Below, in pieces: positions 1-7,260 of a stretch of 10,873 nt of DNA (positions within the stretch are counted from its first letter, which is position 1; each line of letters begins with the position of its first letter). The position numbers and the translations under genes were made by a program. This stretch comes from Anaerolineae bacterium. GTDB taxonomy: Bacteria > Chloroflexota > Anaerolineae > JAADDB01. The stretch is from contig WGAA01000075.1 of assembly GCA_015489285.1 (NCBI GenBank), positions 1 through 10,873 of the forward strand, given 5' to 3'. The notes under the pieces are model-generated. The model was not told the origin of the DNA, ran no database searches, and saw nothing but the letters and a program-made list of their open reading frames with translations.

Positions 1-555
1 CACGCGATCCTGCACGCCCGCCCCTTCGTCGGTCGGCGACCCTTTGTCGTGGCTCTTGGGGACTCCATCATCGGCCTACACGCGCAAAGCGACGTCGTTT
101 CCCGGATGAAGGAGGTCTTCGTGGCCCACGACGCCGACGCGGTCATTGCCTTCGAGGAGGTATCCCCCGAAGACGTGAGCAAGTACGGTATCGCCCGCGT
201 GGCCTCCCCGGACGACGTCTTTCCCCTGGAGGACGTCATCGAAAAGCCCTCGCCCGAGGAGGCCCCCAGCACGCTGGCCATCGCGGCCCGGTACATCTTC
301 AGTCCACGCATCTTCGACGCGCTGGAGCGCACCGACTTCGGCGCCGGCGGCGAGATTCAGCTGACCGACGCCATCCGCATCCTCATCCGTGAGGGCGCTC
401 GGGTCTACGGGGTGCGCCTGCAACCGGGGGAGCGACGCTACGATATCGGCAACTTCCCTTCCTACTTTCGGGCTTTTGTGGAATTTGCCCTGGCCGACGA
501 GCTGTACGGGGAGGAGTTGCAGGCCTATTTGAGGCAGTGGTTCCAGAAAGGATGA
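1..555 (+). CDS. galU: UTP--sugar-1-phosphate uridylyltransferase, GalU type (5' end outside window)
   Basis: This is the C-terminal 184 residues of a nucleotidyltransferase that joins UTP and a sugar 1-phosphate to give a UDP-sugar and pyrophosphate in the cytoplasm. The frame is open from the first base, and residues 1-24 already match the GalU family (H-A-I-L-x-A-R-P-F-V-G, then L-G-D-S-I-I), so the GTG at 49 is internal and the true start lies upstream. Further family signatures are V-I-E-K-P near residue 80, the G-A-G-G-E-I-Q-L-T-D block near 115-124, and R-Y-D-I-G near 145-150. Most GalU proteins have G-D-D where this one has G-D-S. The stop is 9 bp before the next gene, a GHMP kinase resembling glucuronokinase, so its substrate may be glucuronate 1-phosphate as well as, or instead of, glucose 1-phosphate; that is inference. 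The family call is secure, the exact sugar is not. Confidence 0.88.
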   Translation, partial: HAILHARPFVGRRPFVVALGDSIIGLHAQSDVVSRMKEVFVAHDADAVIAFEEVSPEDVSKYGIARVASPDDVFPLEDVIEKPSPEEAPSTLAIAARYIFSPRIFDALERTDFGAGGEIQLTDAIRILIREGARVYGVRLQPGERRYDIGNFPSYFRAFVEFALADELYGEELQAYLRQWFQKG

Positions 556-564
556 GAGGGAGCG

Positions 565-1560
565 ATGCGCATCATCCGTAAACGCGCGTACGCCCGGGCC
601 GGGTTCCTGGGAAACCCCTCGGACGGATATCACGGGAAGACGATCTCCTTCATCGTGCCCACCTTCTGGGCCGAAGTGGTGCTGTACGAGTGGGAGACCG
701 TGGAGATCGTCCTGGCGGAAGCGGACCGCGCCCGCTTTCGCTCCGTGTACGATCTGGCGCAGGACGTGGCACTCCACGGGTATTACGGGGGGATTCGCCT
801 GATCAAGGCCACCATCAAGCGCTTCGTGGAATACTGCGATGCCCGCGGGATCCGGCTGCCCCCGGACAACTTCTCCATCCGCTATGCCACCAATATACCC
901 CGCCAGGTGGGACTGGCCGGTTCCAGCGCGATTATCACCGCGACCCTCCGGGCGCTTCTGGAATTCTACGGGGTGGACATGCCCCTCGTCATCCGTCCCA
1001 GCTTTGTCCTCTCCGTGGAAAATGAATTGGGCATCGCGGGAGGACTCCAGGACCGGGTCATCCAGTGCTATGAAGGGGTCGTGTACATGGACTTTTCCAA
1101 GGAGCAGGAGCGCATCCTGCACGGTCTCCCCTACTACTATTATGAACCCCTCGAGCCCGCGCTCCTTCCCCAGGTATACGTGGCCTATCACACCCGTCTG
1201 AGCGAGCCCACCGAGGTCTTCCACAACAACATCCGGGAACGGTTCGAGCGGGGCGAGGCCCTGGTCGTGGAGACGATGGCCGAGATCGCGGAGCTCGCGG
1301 CCCAGGGGAAGGAAGCGTTACTCCAGGGGGATGTGCCCCGCCTGCACACGCTGGTCAACCGGAATTTCGACCTGCGTCGGCGCATTTACCGGCTTCCCCA
1401 ATGGCAGGTGGACATGGTGGAGGTGGCCCGCTCGTGCGGGGCCTCGGCCAAATTTGCCGGGTCGGGTGGGGCCATTGTGGGCATCTACGAGGACGAATCC
1501 ATGTACAGGGAGCTGGAACGGCGCCTGGCCGCGATAGGCTCCCGGGTGATTCGGTTCTAG
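565..1560 (+). CDS. GHMP-family sugar kinase, glucuronokinase-like
   Basis: This 331-aa protein is a GHMP-superfamily kinase (ATP-dependent sugar-1-kinase type). The N-terminus, A-R-x-G-F-L-G-N-P-S-D-G-Y-x-G-K-T-I-S (residues 10-28), closely resembles plant glucuronokinase, which makes glucuronate 1-phosphate. The ATP-binding loop Q-V-G-L-A-G-S-S-A is at 114-122. The segment E-L-G-I-A-G-G-L-Q-D at 154-163 carries the probable catalytic-base Asp163. The C-terminal GHMP motif A-K-F-A-G-S-G-G-A is at 295-303. The ATG is preceded by a purine-rich GAGAGGGAG site at suitable distance, and length fits the family. It sits 9 bp behind a GalU-type uridylyltransferase, so the pair could convert free glucuronate (or a similar sugar acid) to a UDP-sugar. 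GHMP kinase membership is certain; the glucuronate specificity rests on the N-terminal motif and the neighbour, and another sugar is possible. Confidence 0.85.
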   Translation: MRIIRKRAYARAGFLGNPSDGYHGKTISFIVPTFWAEVVLYEWETVEIVLAEADRARFRSVYDLAQDVALHGYYGGIRLIKATIKRFVEYCDARGIRLPPDNFSIRYATNIPRQVGLAGSSAIITATLRALLEFYGVDMPLVIRPSFVLSVENELGIAGGLQDRVIQCYEGVVYMDFSKEQERILHGLPYYYYEPLEPALLPQVYVAYHTRLSEPTEVFHNNIRERFERGEALVVETMAEIAELAAQGKEALLQGDVPRLHTLVNRNFDLRRRIYRLPQWQVDMVEVARSCGASAKFAGSGGAIVGIYEDESMYRELERRLAAIGSRVIRF

Positions 1561-1633
1561 AAGGCCGAACGGTGGCGGGGATGGCCGCGTGAGGACGACA
1601 GGGTGGCCGGATGCCTGACCCGCACGTACCGAC

Positions 1634-1662
1634 TTCCCTCATCCGTTCAAACGTATTACAAT
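1634..1662 (+). promoter_or_regulatory. possible sigma70-type promoter for uvrC
   Basis: The 132-bp gap after the kinase gene contains TACAAT at 1657-1662 (five of six bases of the -10 consensus). Seventeen bases upstream is TTCCCT (1634-1639), only a three-of-six match to the -35 consensus. Transcription would begin near 1669, about 40 bases before the uvrC ATG. The local drop in GC supports a control region, but the poor -35 keeps this tentative. Confidence 0.35.
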
Positions 1663-1707
1663 GAAGCGCGACGGAGAAAGACGTGAAGTCGGGTGCGGGG
1701 ATTTTTT

Positions 1708-3615
1708 ATGGGCAAAGCACAGGTTCCCGAGCATATCCAGGCCAAATTGGATGTCTTGCCGCAAAAGCCGGGCGTGTACCTGATGAAGGACGCGGCCGGG
1801 GAGATCCTCTACATCGGTAAGGCCGTGAACCTGCGCGCGCGTGTGCGCAGCTACTTCCACCGGAGTGCCCAGCACAACGCGCGCGTGCGTCGCTTCGTCC
1901 GTGATGTGGCCGATATCGAGTGGATTGTCGTCGGCTCGGAGCTGGAAGCCCTGGTCCTGGAGAACCAGCTCATCAAGCAGTACCAGCCGCGCTACAACGT
2001 CCGCCTCAAGGACGACAAGACGTATCCCTACATCAAGATTCACTGGCAGGACCCGTACCCCAAGGTCACCATCACGCGACGGGTAGAGGCGGATGGGGCC
2101 AAGTACTACGGCCCGTATGCCAGCGCCTGGGCCGTCCGCCAGACGCTGGATGTGTTACGCCGCGTGTTCCCCTACCTGACGTGCAACCGCACCATCACGG
2201 GACAGGACACGCGTGCTTGCCTGTACTACGATATCAAGCGGTGTGCGGGGCCCTGCATCGGCGCGGTGACTCAGGAAGAATACCGGAACATCGTGGCAGG
2301 CCTGGCCCGCTTCCTGGAGGGGGATACGGAAGGGGTCATCGCGGAGCTGGAGGCGGAGATGCGGAAGGCCGCGGAGGCTCTCCAGTTCGAGCGTGCGGCC
2401 CTGTTGCGGGACCAGATCGCCGCGGCCCGGCTCATCGCCTCCCAACAGCAGGTGGTGGCCCAGGGCATGGTCAACGAGGACATCCTCGCCTTTGCCCAGG
2501 AAGGGGACACCCGATGTGTGCAGGTCTTCTTCGTGCGTCGGGGCAAGCTCCTCGGCCGGGAGACCTTTTTCCTCGAGGGCAGTGAGGATGCCGACGTGGC
2601 CGAGGCCCTCGCCTCCTTCGTCCAGCAGTTTTACGACAACGTGGTCCAGCCACCGAGTGATATCATCCTCCCCCAGGCGATCGAGGAGGCGGAGATCATC
2701 CAACGCTGGTTGAGCCGCAAGAGCGGGGTCATGGTGCGGTTGCGCCCTCCCGAGGACGAGCGGGAGGAGAAGCTCGTCGAAATGGCTCGGGAGAACGCGC
2801 TGGAAGCGTTGCGGGCCATGCAACATCAGTGGGCTACGGACAAGGTGCGACAAGAGCGCGCGCTCCACGAATTGCAGCAAGTATTGCGCCTTCCCTCCCC
2901 GCCGGCCCGTATCGAAGGGTACGATGTGAGCACCTTGCAGGGGACGAACACGGTAGGCGTCATGGTCGTGTTCGAACATGGGGTCCCGCGCAAGAGCGAT
3001 TATCGACGTTTCAACATCCGGGTTGTCCACCAGGTCCTCGAGCCCAACGATTTCGCGGCCATGCGGGAGATGCTGCGGCGCCGACTACGGCGTCTCGTCG
3101 AGGAGGCCCCCGCGGATCCGGGGCAGAAGGCCCGCCAGAGCCAGCGGGCCTGGAAACTGCAACCGGACCTCATCCTTATCGACGGGGGCAAGGGGCAGCT
3201 CAACGTCGCGCTCGAGGTGCTGCGGGAATTCGGTCTGGAGGACGCGATCCCCGTCGTGGCCCTGGCCAAGCGGGAGGAGCTCCTCTACCTGCCCGGTCAG
3301 GAAGGCCCCTTGCGCCTGGATCGGACCTCTGAGGCTCTCAAGCTTCTCCAGCGGGTGAGGGACGAGGCACATCGCTACTCCCTCGTGTCTCACCGCCAAC
3401 GTCGGCGCAAGGAGACGTTCCACAGTCGCCTGGAGGAGATCCCGGGTATCGGGCCGAAGCGCCGTCGGGCCCTTTTGAAGCACTTCGGCTCCATCGAGGC
3501 CCTGCGCCAGGCCAGCGTGGAAGAACTCGCCCGGGTCCCGGGCATGAATCGGCGGGCAGCGGAACAACTTAAATCCTACCTGCGGGGTGAGAGCTCGACC
3601 CCCTCATCCCGCTGA
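1708..3615 (+). CDS. uvrC: UvrABC system protein C (excinuclease subunit)
   Basis: UvrC makes both incisions around a DNA lesion after UvrA and UvrB have located it. Numbering from the ATG at 1708 (635 aa), the GIY-YIG nuclease domain shows G-V-Y at 22-24, Y-I-G-K-A at 35-39, Arg43 and the metal-binding Glu85. Four cysteines at 159, 171, 179 and 183 have the spacing reported for the iron-sulfur cluster of E. coli UvrC. A UVR/UvrB-interaction helix pair lies near 207-245. The RNase H-like 5' nuclease domain starts near 402, with Asp406 in G-Y-D-V-S, and continues through L-I-D-G-G-K-G-Q-L-N. A tandem helix-hairpin-helix DNA-binding region (P-G-I-G-P-K-R-R, then V-P-G-M) ends the protein. A GTG at 1693, with GGAGAAAG about 12 bases upstream, is an alternative start adding five residues; the ATG fits the usual N-terminus. 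The length is slightly above the common 600-610 aa. The next gene follows after 26 bp. Confidence 0.97.
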   Translation: MGKAQVPEHIQAKLDVLPQKPGVYLMKDAAGEILYIGKAVNLRARVRSYFHRSAQHNARVRRFVRDVADIEWIVVGSELEALVLENQLIKQYQPRYNVRLKDDKTYPYIKIHWQDPYPKVTITRRVEADGAKYYGPYASAWAVRQTLDVLRRVFPYLTCNRTITGQDTRACLYYDIKRCAGPCIGAVTQEEYRNIVAGLARFLEGDTEGVIAELEAEMRKAAEALQFERAALLRDQIAAARLIASQQQVVAQGMVNEDILAFAQEGDTRCVQVFFVRRGKLLGRETFFLEGSEDADVAEALASFVQQFYDNVVQPPSDIILPQAIEEAEIIQRWLSRKSGVMVRLRPPEDEREEKLVEMARENALEALRAMQHQWATDKVRQERALHELQQVLRLPSPPARIEGYDVSTLQGTNTVGVMVVFEHGVPRKSDYRRFNIRVVHQVLEPNDFAAMREMLRRRLRRLVEEAPADPGQKARQSQRAWKLQPDLILIDGGKGQLNVALEVLREFGLEDAIPVVALAKREELLYLPGQEGPLRLDRTSEALKLLQRVRDEAHRYSLVSHRQRRRKETFHSRLEEIPGIGPKRRRALLKHFGSIEALRQASVEELARVPGMNRRAAEQLKSYLRGESSTPSSR

Positions 3616-3641
3616 AATCCATCGTCAAGGACATCGAAGCC

Positions 3642-6359
3642 ATGTCGGCCCATTCGGACATGCCGGAGGGAGATGCCCTCCTCCAGACGTTGAAACAGCG
3701 CATTCGCGATTTGGCCTCCATGCCCCTGTTCCAGGGCATGCCCACGGACGTCCTCCACCTGCTGGCCCGGTCCATTCCCCCCGCGCAGCACTTCACACCG
3801 GGGGACGTCATCATACGCCAGGGCGACAAGGGGGAGAACTCCAATTACCTTTACATCGTCGGGGAAGGGCGCCTGCGCCAGTCGGGCGAAGCCCCCGACG
3901 GGATTCCCTGGTTGGAGCGCATACTGCAACGGGGGGACACCTTCGGGCGCTACACCCTCTTCACGGGCAAACCCCAGGAGACGACGGTGGAAGCCGTGGA
4001 GAGCGGGTACTTCTACCGGGTCCCCGCGGACCTTCTGCGGGAGATCCTGGAACGCTGGCCCCCCCTGCAATCCCGCCTCATCCCCGAGGAACGCATTCAA
4101 CGCCTGCGGGGGATCCCCCTGTACGGCGCGCTTCCGGACCATCACATTCGGCGTTTGGCCGACCACATCGTGGAGAAGCGCCTGGCCCCGGACGAACTCC
4201 TCCAGAAAACGGTCGCTCATACCCCCACCGTTTGGGTGATCGTCGAGGGGCAGGGGGCCATCTCCCCCCTGGGGGAGGAGCCGCCCCCGCGCTTTTGGGA
4301 CGCGCCGCCCCTTTCCCTCTCCCTGGTCACCGTGGGGTACGCGTTTATCGACGCGGCAGGGGGTGGGTTTCCGCGGCCCCCCGAGCAACTGCGGGCCGTC
4401 TCCGATGTCCTCCTGTACGGCCTTCCGCTGGTCAAGTTCAACGAGCTGGTGGAGCGCTTTGCCCCGCCCGTCGTGGGGGAAGAACGGCCGCCCCATCCTT
4501 TCTTCGCGCACCTCTACCCCCCTCGCGCTCCGGAACTCCTGCGCCGGGCCCTCGACCCCGAGGGGAATGTCCCCGAGGCCCTGTGGCCCCACCTGACGGG
4601 ATTCGTCGCCTGGATCTTCACCCCCCGCTTTCAGACCCTCACCCGTCAGGGGGAAACGAGTGGGGTATTCTACCTCCTGGTGGAGGGGGAAGCCATCGTC
4701 CGGGCTGTGGACGAGCGAGGCCGTCGACGTCCCCGCAATTACGTGTTCCCCGGCCAGAGCTTTGGTCGAACCTCCCTTCTCACCGGCGCGGTCCACGACG
4801 CGACCATGGAGACCACGCAACCCAGCTACTGGCTGCGCCTGACCCGGGATGATCTGAGCCGGTTCAACCGCTACTTCATGCTCGCTCAACCCTCTCCCGT
4901 CCTCTCCTGGGCCCGGGGGCTCACCTGCCTCCTCATGCGCCTCATGGGGCTGGTGTGGGGGGCCGCGCGGCAGGCGGTGCAGGAGCAATGTCGCCCGTGG
5001 ACGTCCATCTGGCGTTATCTGGGGGGGAGGCCGCCTTTGGCCGAGCGCCTCGTGGGAAAGCGCGCCGGGTGGAAGGATCCCGACGAACACATTCTCTGGT
5101 TCGACCGGAAGCACATCTACTTTTTCCTGCTCTCCATCATGACCCCCCTCTTGCTCTTATCCGTGGCCCTGGCCTTCTTCGTCCTTTCCCTGATGGGCCG
5201 GGCCTCCCCTCTGGCGAGGGAATTCTCGTTGATGCTCTCCCTCCTGCTGGCCCTGTGGGTCTTCTACCGCTTGTACGATTACGTCAACGACTTCTACGCC
5301 ATCACCGACCGTCGTGTGATCCACCGGGAGCAGCTCGTGCCCATCCGGGACGTGTGGGAGGAGGTCCCCCTGGAGCGGATCCAGGACCTCAACCTGCGTC
5401 GGGGGTTCTTCGGGAAGTTCCTCAATTACGGCACGGTTGCGGTGCAGACCGCGGCGCCCCAGGGGGGGATTGTCATGCACAACATCCCCGACCCGGATGG
5501 GGTCTACAACCTTCTCAACCGGGCACGGAGCCGCGTGGGCGCTCGGGCGCGCGCCCGCCAGAGGGAGCGTTTGCGGGAGGACCTGCAACAACGCCTGTAC
5601 GTCAACCTGCTGGCCGAGTGGTCCCCTGTGGCCACGGGCAAAGTCTATCCCCTCGACCGGGTGCACCGGGAAGAACAGGTGTCCAGGCCGCGTCGTGGGG
5701 GGGCGCTTCACATCCCCTGGACGCCCAAGATGTTTTGGCGGGCGGGTGACACCTACTACTGGCGGAAGCATTACGTTCGCCTCTTCCTGCGCATCGCGCT
5801 TCCCCTCATCCTGGTCTTGATCAGCCTGATCCTCTTCGTCCTGGCCATCTCCATGCGCTCCCTCATCATGGAGGTACACCCCAGCGCCTGGTACGGCCTG
5901 ATGCTGGCCCTGTCCCTTTTCTTCTTCTTCTCCGTGGCCTTGCTCGTCTGGCGATACGACGATTGGCGGAACGACCTGTACATCCTCATGCCCGACCGCA
6001 TCATCGACCTGGAGAAGAAGCCCTTCTTCATGGAGGAGGAGCGCCGGGAGGCCACCCTGGACCGGGTGCAGGATACCCGGGTGGAGCGGAAGGGGCCCTT
6101 TGCTTACATCTTCAACTACGGGACGGTCATCGTCCAGACCGCGGCCCAGGAAGGGGAGCTCCGATTTCGTTACGTGGCCGATCCTCTCGGGGTCGCGCGG
6201 CACATTGCCGAGGCCCGGGAGGCATACCAGCGCCGCCGCGAACGGCAGGAGATGGAGCGCCAGCAGGCCCTTTTCGCGGAGAGCATCGAGGTGTATGACG
6301 AACTCGTCCGGGGACGCTTGCCCCGCATCCGTCGGGAGTGGCGTCGGGACGACCTGTGA
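3642..6359 (+). CDS. membrane protein with three cyclic-nucleotide-binding-type domains and two TM/bacterial PH (bPH2-like) modules
   Basis: I do not know a characterised homologue of this 905-aa protein. Its N-terminal half has three cyclic-nucleotide-binding folds: about 30-138 (clearest; F-Q-G-M start, G-D-x-I-I-R-Q-G-D-K-G-E core), a degenerate one about 150-265, and a third about 310-415. The phosphate-binding cassette is eroded: the usual F-G-E...R-x-A reads F-G-R-Y-T-L-F-T-G-K-P-Q-E-T-T in the first and F-G-R-T-S-L-L-T-G...H-D-A-T in the third, so binding of cAMP or cGMP is doubtful. The C-terminal half is a tandem duplication: hydrophobic segments at about 493-519 and 529-547 and again at 714-738 and 750-771. 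Each pair is followed by a PH-like domain of the bPH2/YdbT kind containing N-Y-G-T-V-x-V-Q-T-A-A (595-605 and 825-835). The linker at 627-650 is Arg-rich and the tail is charged and probably helical. The start has only a weak AAGGA site; the ATG at 3660 is possible. It likely shares a transcript with uvrC. A membrane sensor or scaffold role is a guess. Confidence 0.85.
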   Translation: MSAHSDMPEGDALLQTLKQRIRDLASMPLFQGMPTDVLHLLARSIPPAQHFTPGDVIIRQGDKGENSNYLYIVGEGRLRQSGEAPDGIPWLERILQRGDTFGRYTLFTGKPQETTVEAVESGYFYRVPADLLREILERWPPLQSRLIPEERIQRLRGIPLYGALPDHHIRRLADHIVEKRLAPDELLQKTVAHTPTVWVIVEGQGAISPLGEEPPPRFWDAPPLSLSLVTVGYAFIDAAGGGFPRPPEQLRAVSDVLLYGLPLVKFNELVERFAPPVVGEERPPHPFFAHLYPPRAPELLRRALDPEGNVPEALWPHLTGFVAWIFTPRFQTLTRQGETSGVFYLLVEGEAIVRAVDERGRRRPRNYVFPGQSFGRTSLLTGAVHDATMETTQPSYWLRLTRDDLSRFNRYFMLAQPSPVLSWARGLTCLLMRLMGLVWGAARQAVQEQCRPWTSIWRYLGGRPPLAERLVGKRAGWKDPDEHILWFDRKHIYFFLLSIMTPLLLLSVALAFFVLSLMGRASPLAREFSLMLSLLLALWVFYRLYDYVNDFYAITDRRVIHREQLVPIRDVWEEVPLERIQDLNLRRGFFGKFLNYGTVAVQTAAPQGGIVMHNIPDPDGVYNLLNRARSRVGARARARQRERLREDLQQRLYVNLLAEWSPVATGKVYPLDRVHREEQVSRPRRGGALHIPWTPKMFWRAGDTYYWRKHYVRLFLRIALPLILVLISLILFVLAISMRSLIMEVHPSAWYGLMLALSLFFFFSVALLVWRYDDWRNDLYILMPDRIIDLEKKPFFMEEERREATLDRVQDTRVERKGPFAYIFNYGTVIVQTAAQEGELRFRYVADPLGVARHIAEAREAYQRRRERQEMERQQALFAESIEVYDELVRGRLPRIRREWRRDDL

Positions 6360-6386
6360 GGGGGCTGCCGAAAGCCGTCGGGACGT

Positions 6387-6415
6387 TTGGCAAAAGGTCG
6401 GGGGAAGGGTATGAT
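6387..6415 (+). promoter_or_regulatory. sigma70-type promoter for the SAM hydrolase-murA-ndk-sirtuin unit
   Basis: TTGGCA (6387-6392) and TATGAT (6410-6415) each match five of six consensus bases and are separated by exactly 17 bp. They lie in the 83-bp gap after the 905-aa protein gene. Initiation near 6422 would leave a leader of about 20 bases carrying a strong Shine-Dalgarno site. This is the best promoter in the window and marks the start of a new transcription unit. Confidence 0.65.
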
Positions 6416-6432
6416 GGAGGAAACGGAGGTTC

Positions 6433-6440
6433 GGAGGAGG
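6433..6440 (+). promoter_or_regulatory. strong ribosome binding site that fixes the SAM hydrolase start
   Basis: GGAGGAGG ends two bases before the ATG at 6443; its first GGAGG copy gives a five-base spacer. The frame is open further upstream to a GTG at 6338, but that start would lie inside the previous gene and would put a glycine-rich, non-conserved leader before the conserved T-L-T-T-D-F-G. The site therefore decides for 6443. Confidence 0.75.
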
Positions 6441-6442
6441 AT

Positions 6443-7258
6443 ATGCCTGTATCCCGCATCATTACCCTGACGACGGATTTCGGCACGGCGGACCCCTATG
6501 TGGCCGCCATGAAGGGCGTTATTCTGAGCATTGCCCCCGCCGCATATCTGGTCGACGTGACCCATGAGATCCCGCCCCAGGACGTGTGGCGGGGTGCTTA
6601 TGTTATGGACACGTCCACCCGTTATTTCCCCGAACAGAGTATTCACGTGGGCGTCATCGATCCCGGGGTGGGCACGGAACGCCGGGCCGTGGTCGTCCGC
6701 ACGGAGCGGGCCTATTACGTGGCCCCGGATAACGGGCTGCTCACGCCGATCTTGCAACGGGAGTACCCCCTGGAGGCCGTGGTGCTGGACAACCCCACCT
6801 ACTGGCGGCAGCACGTGAGCCACACTTTTCACGGACGGGACGTGTTCGCGCCCGTGGCCGCTTACCTGGCCCGAGGGGTTCCCCTCTCCGCGCTGGGCAC
6901 CCCCATCGACCCGGAATCCCTCGTTCGCCTCGACTGGCCGGCCCCTCGGGTGCCGGAGGCGGGGCGCGTGGAGGGCATCGTCGTTCACATCGACCGCTTC
7001 GGCAACATCGTCACCAACATCCCCGCCCAGCTGCTGGAAGGCCCGGCCGAGGCGTGGCGTTTCCGGGTGGACGGTCAGGTCTTGCAGGGGCTGAAGCGGG
7101 CTTACGCGGAGGTGGAAAAGGGGGAACCCCTGGCCCTCATCGGGAGCAACCAGACGGTGGAGTTCTCCCTCCGGGAAGGGAACGCGGCCCAGGCGTGGAA
7201 CGTCCGCGTAGGGGATAACGTAGTAGCCTGGCGTCACACATCTTCCGACGGGGGATGA
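6443..7258 (+). CDS. S-adenosyl-L-methionine hydrolase (adenosine-forming), SAM hydroxide adenosyltransferase/DUF62 family
   Basis: This 271-aa protein belongs to the family that uses an activated water to split S-adenosylmethionine into adenosine and methionine; it is related to the bacterial fluorinase and chlorinase. Visible signatures are T-L-T-T-D-F-G-T-A-D-P-Y near the N-terminus (8-19), V-T-H-E-I-P at 39-44, V-I-D-P-G-V-G-T-E-R at 71-80, P-D-N-G at 95-98, T-F-H-G-R-D at 128-133, and D-R-F-G-N-I-V-T-N-I in the C-terminal domain. Asp73, Arg80 and His130 match the Asp-Arg-His triad reported for the hydroxide-adding members, which argues against a halogenase. It is the first gene of a unit driven by the promoter at 6387-6415, and its stop overlaps one possible murA start. 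Why cells destroy SAM is unsettled for this family; the link to peptidoglycan synthesis here is positional only. Confidence 0.92.
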   Translation: MPVSRIITLTTDFGTADPYVAAMKGVILSIAPAAYLVDVTHEIPPQDVWRGAYVMDTSTRYFPEQSIHVGVIDPGVGTERRAVVVRTERAYYVAPDNGLLTPILQREYPLEAVVLDNPTYWRQHVSHTFHGRDVFAPVAAYLARGVPLSALGTPIDPESLVRLDWPAPRVPEAGRVEGIVVHIDRFGNIVTNIPAQLLEGPAEAWRFRVDGQVLQGLKRAYAEVEKGEPLALIGSNQTVEFSLREGNAAQAWNVRVGDNVVAWRHTSSDGG

Positions 7259-7260
7259 GT

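Noticed and set aside
76..1224. A long minus-strand open frame opposite the uridylyltransferase and kinase genes
   Set aside because: It is antisense to two genes with clear family motifs, has no recognisable domain or ribosome binding site, and such frames are common in GC-rich DNA. The same holds for 2155-3030, 3576-5114, 5157-6203 and 7732-8508 on the minus strand.
3587..4852. A 421-codon forward frame inside the cNMP/PH protein gene
   Set aside because: It is a +1 shadow with a Pro/Arg/Gly-biased composition and no motifs, while the 905-codon frame carries coherent domains and membrane helices.
5697..5703. Run of seven G within the 905-aa protein gene as a phase-variation tract
   Set aside because: Short G-runs are frequent in this GC-rich gene (another is near 5026) and nothing else suggests phase variation.
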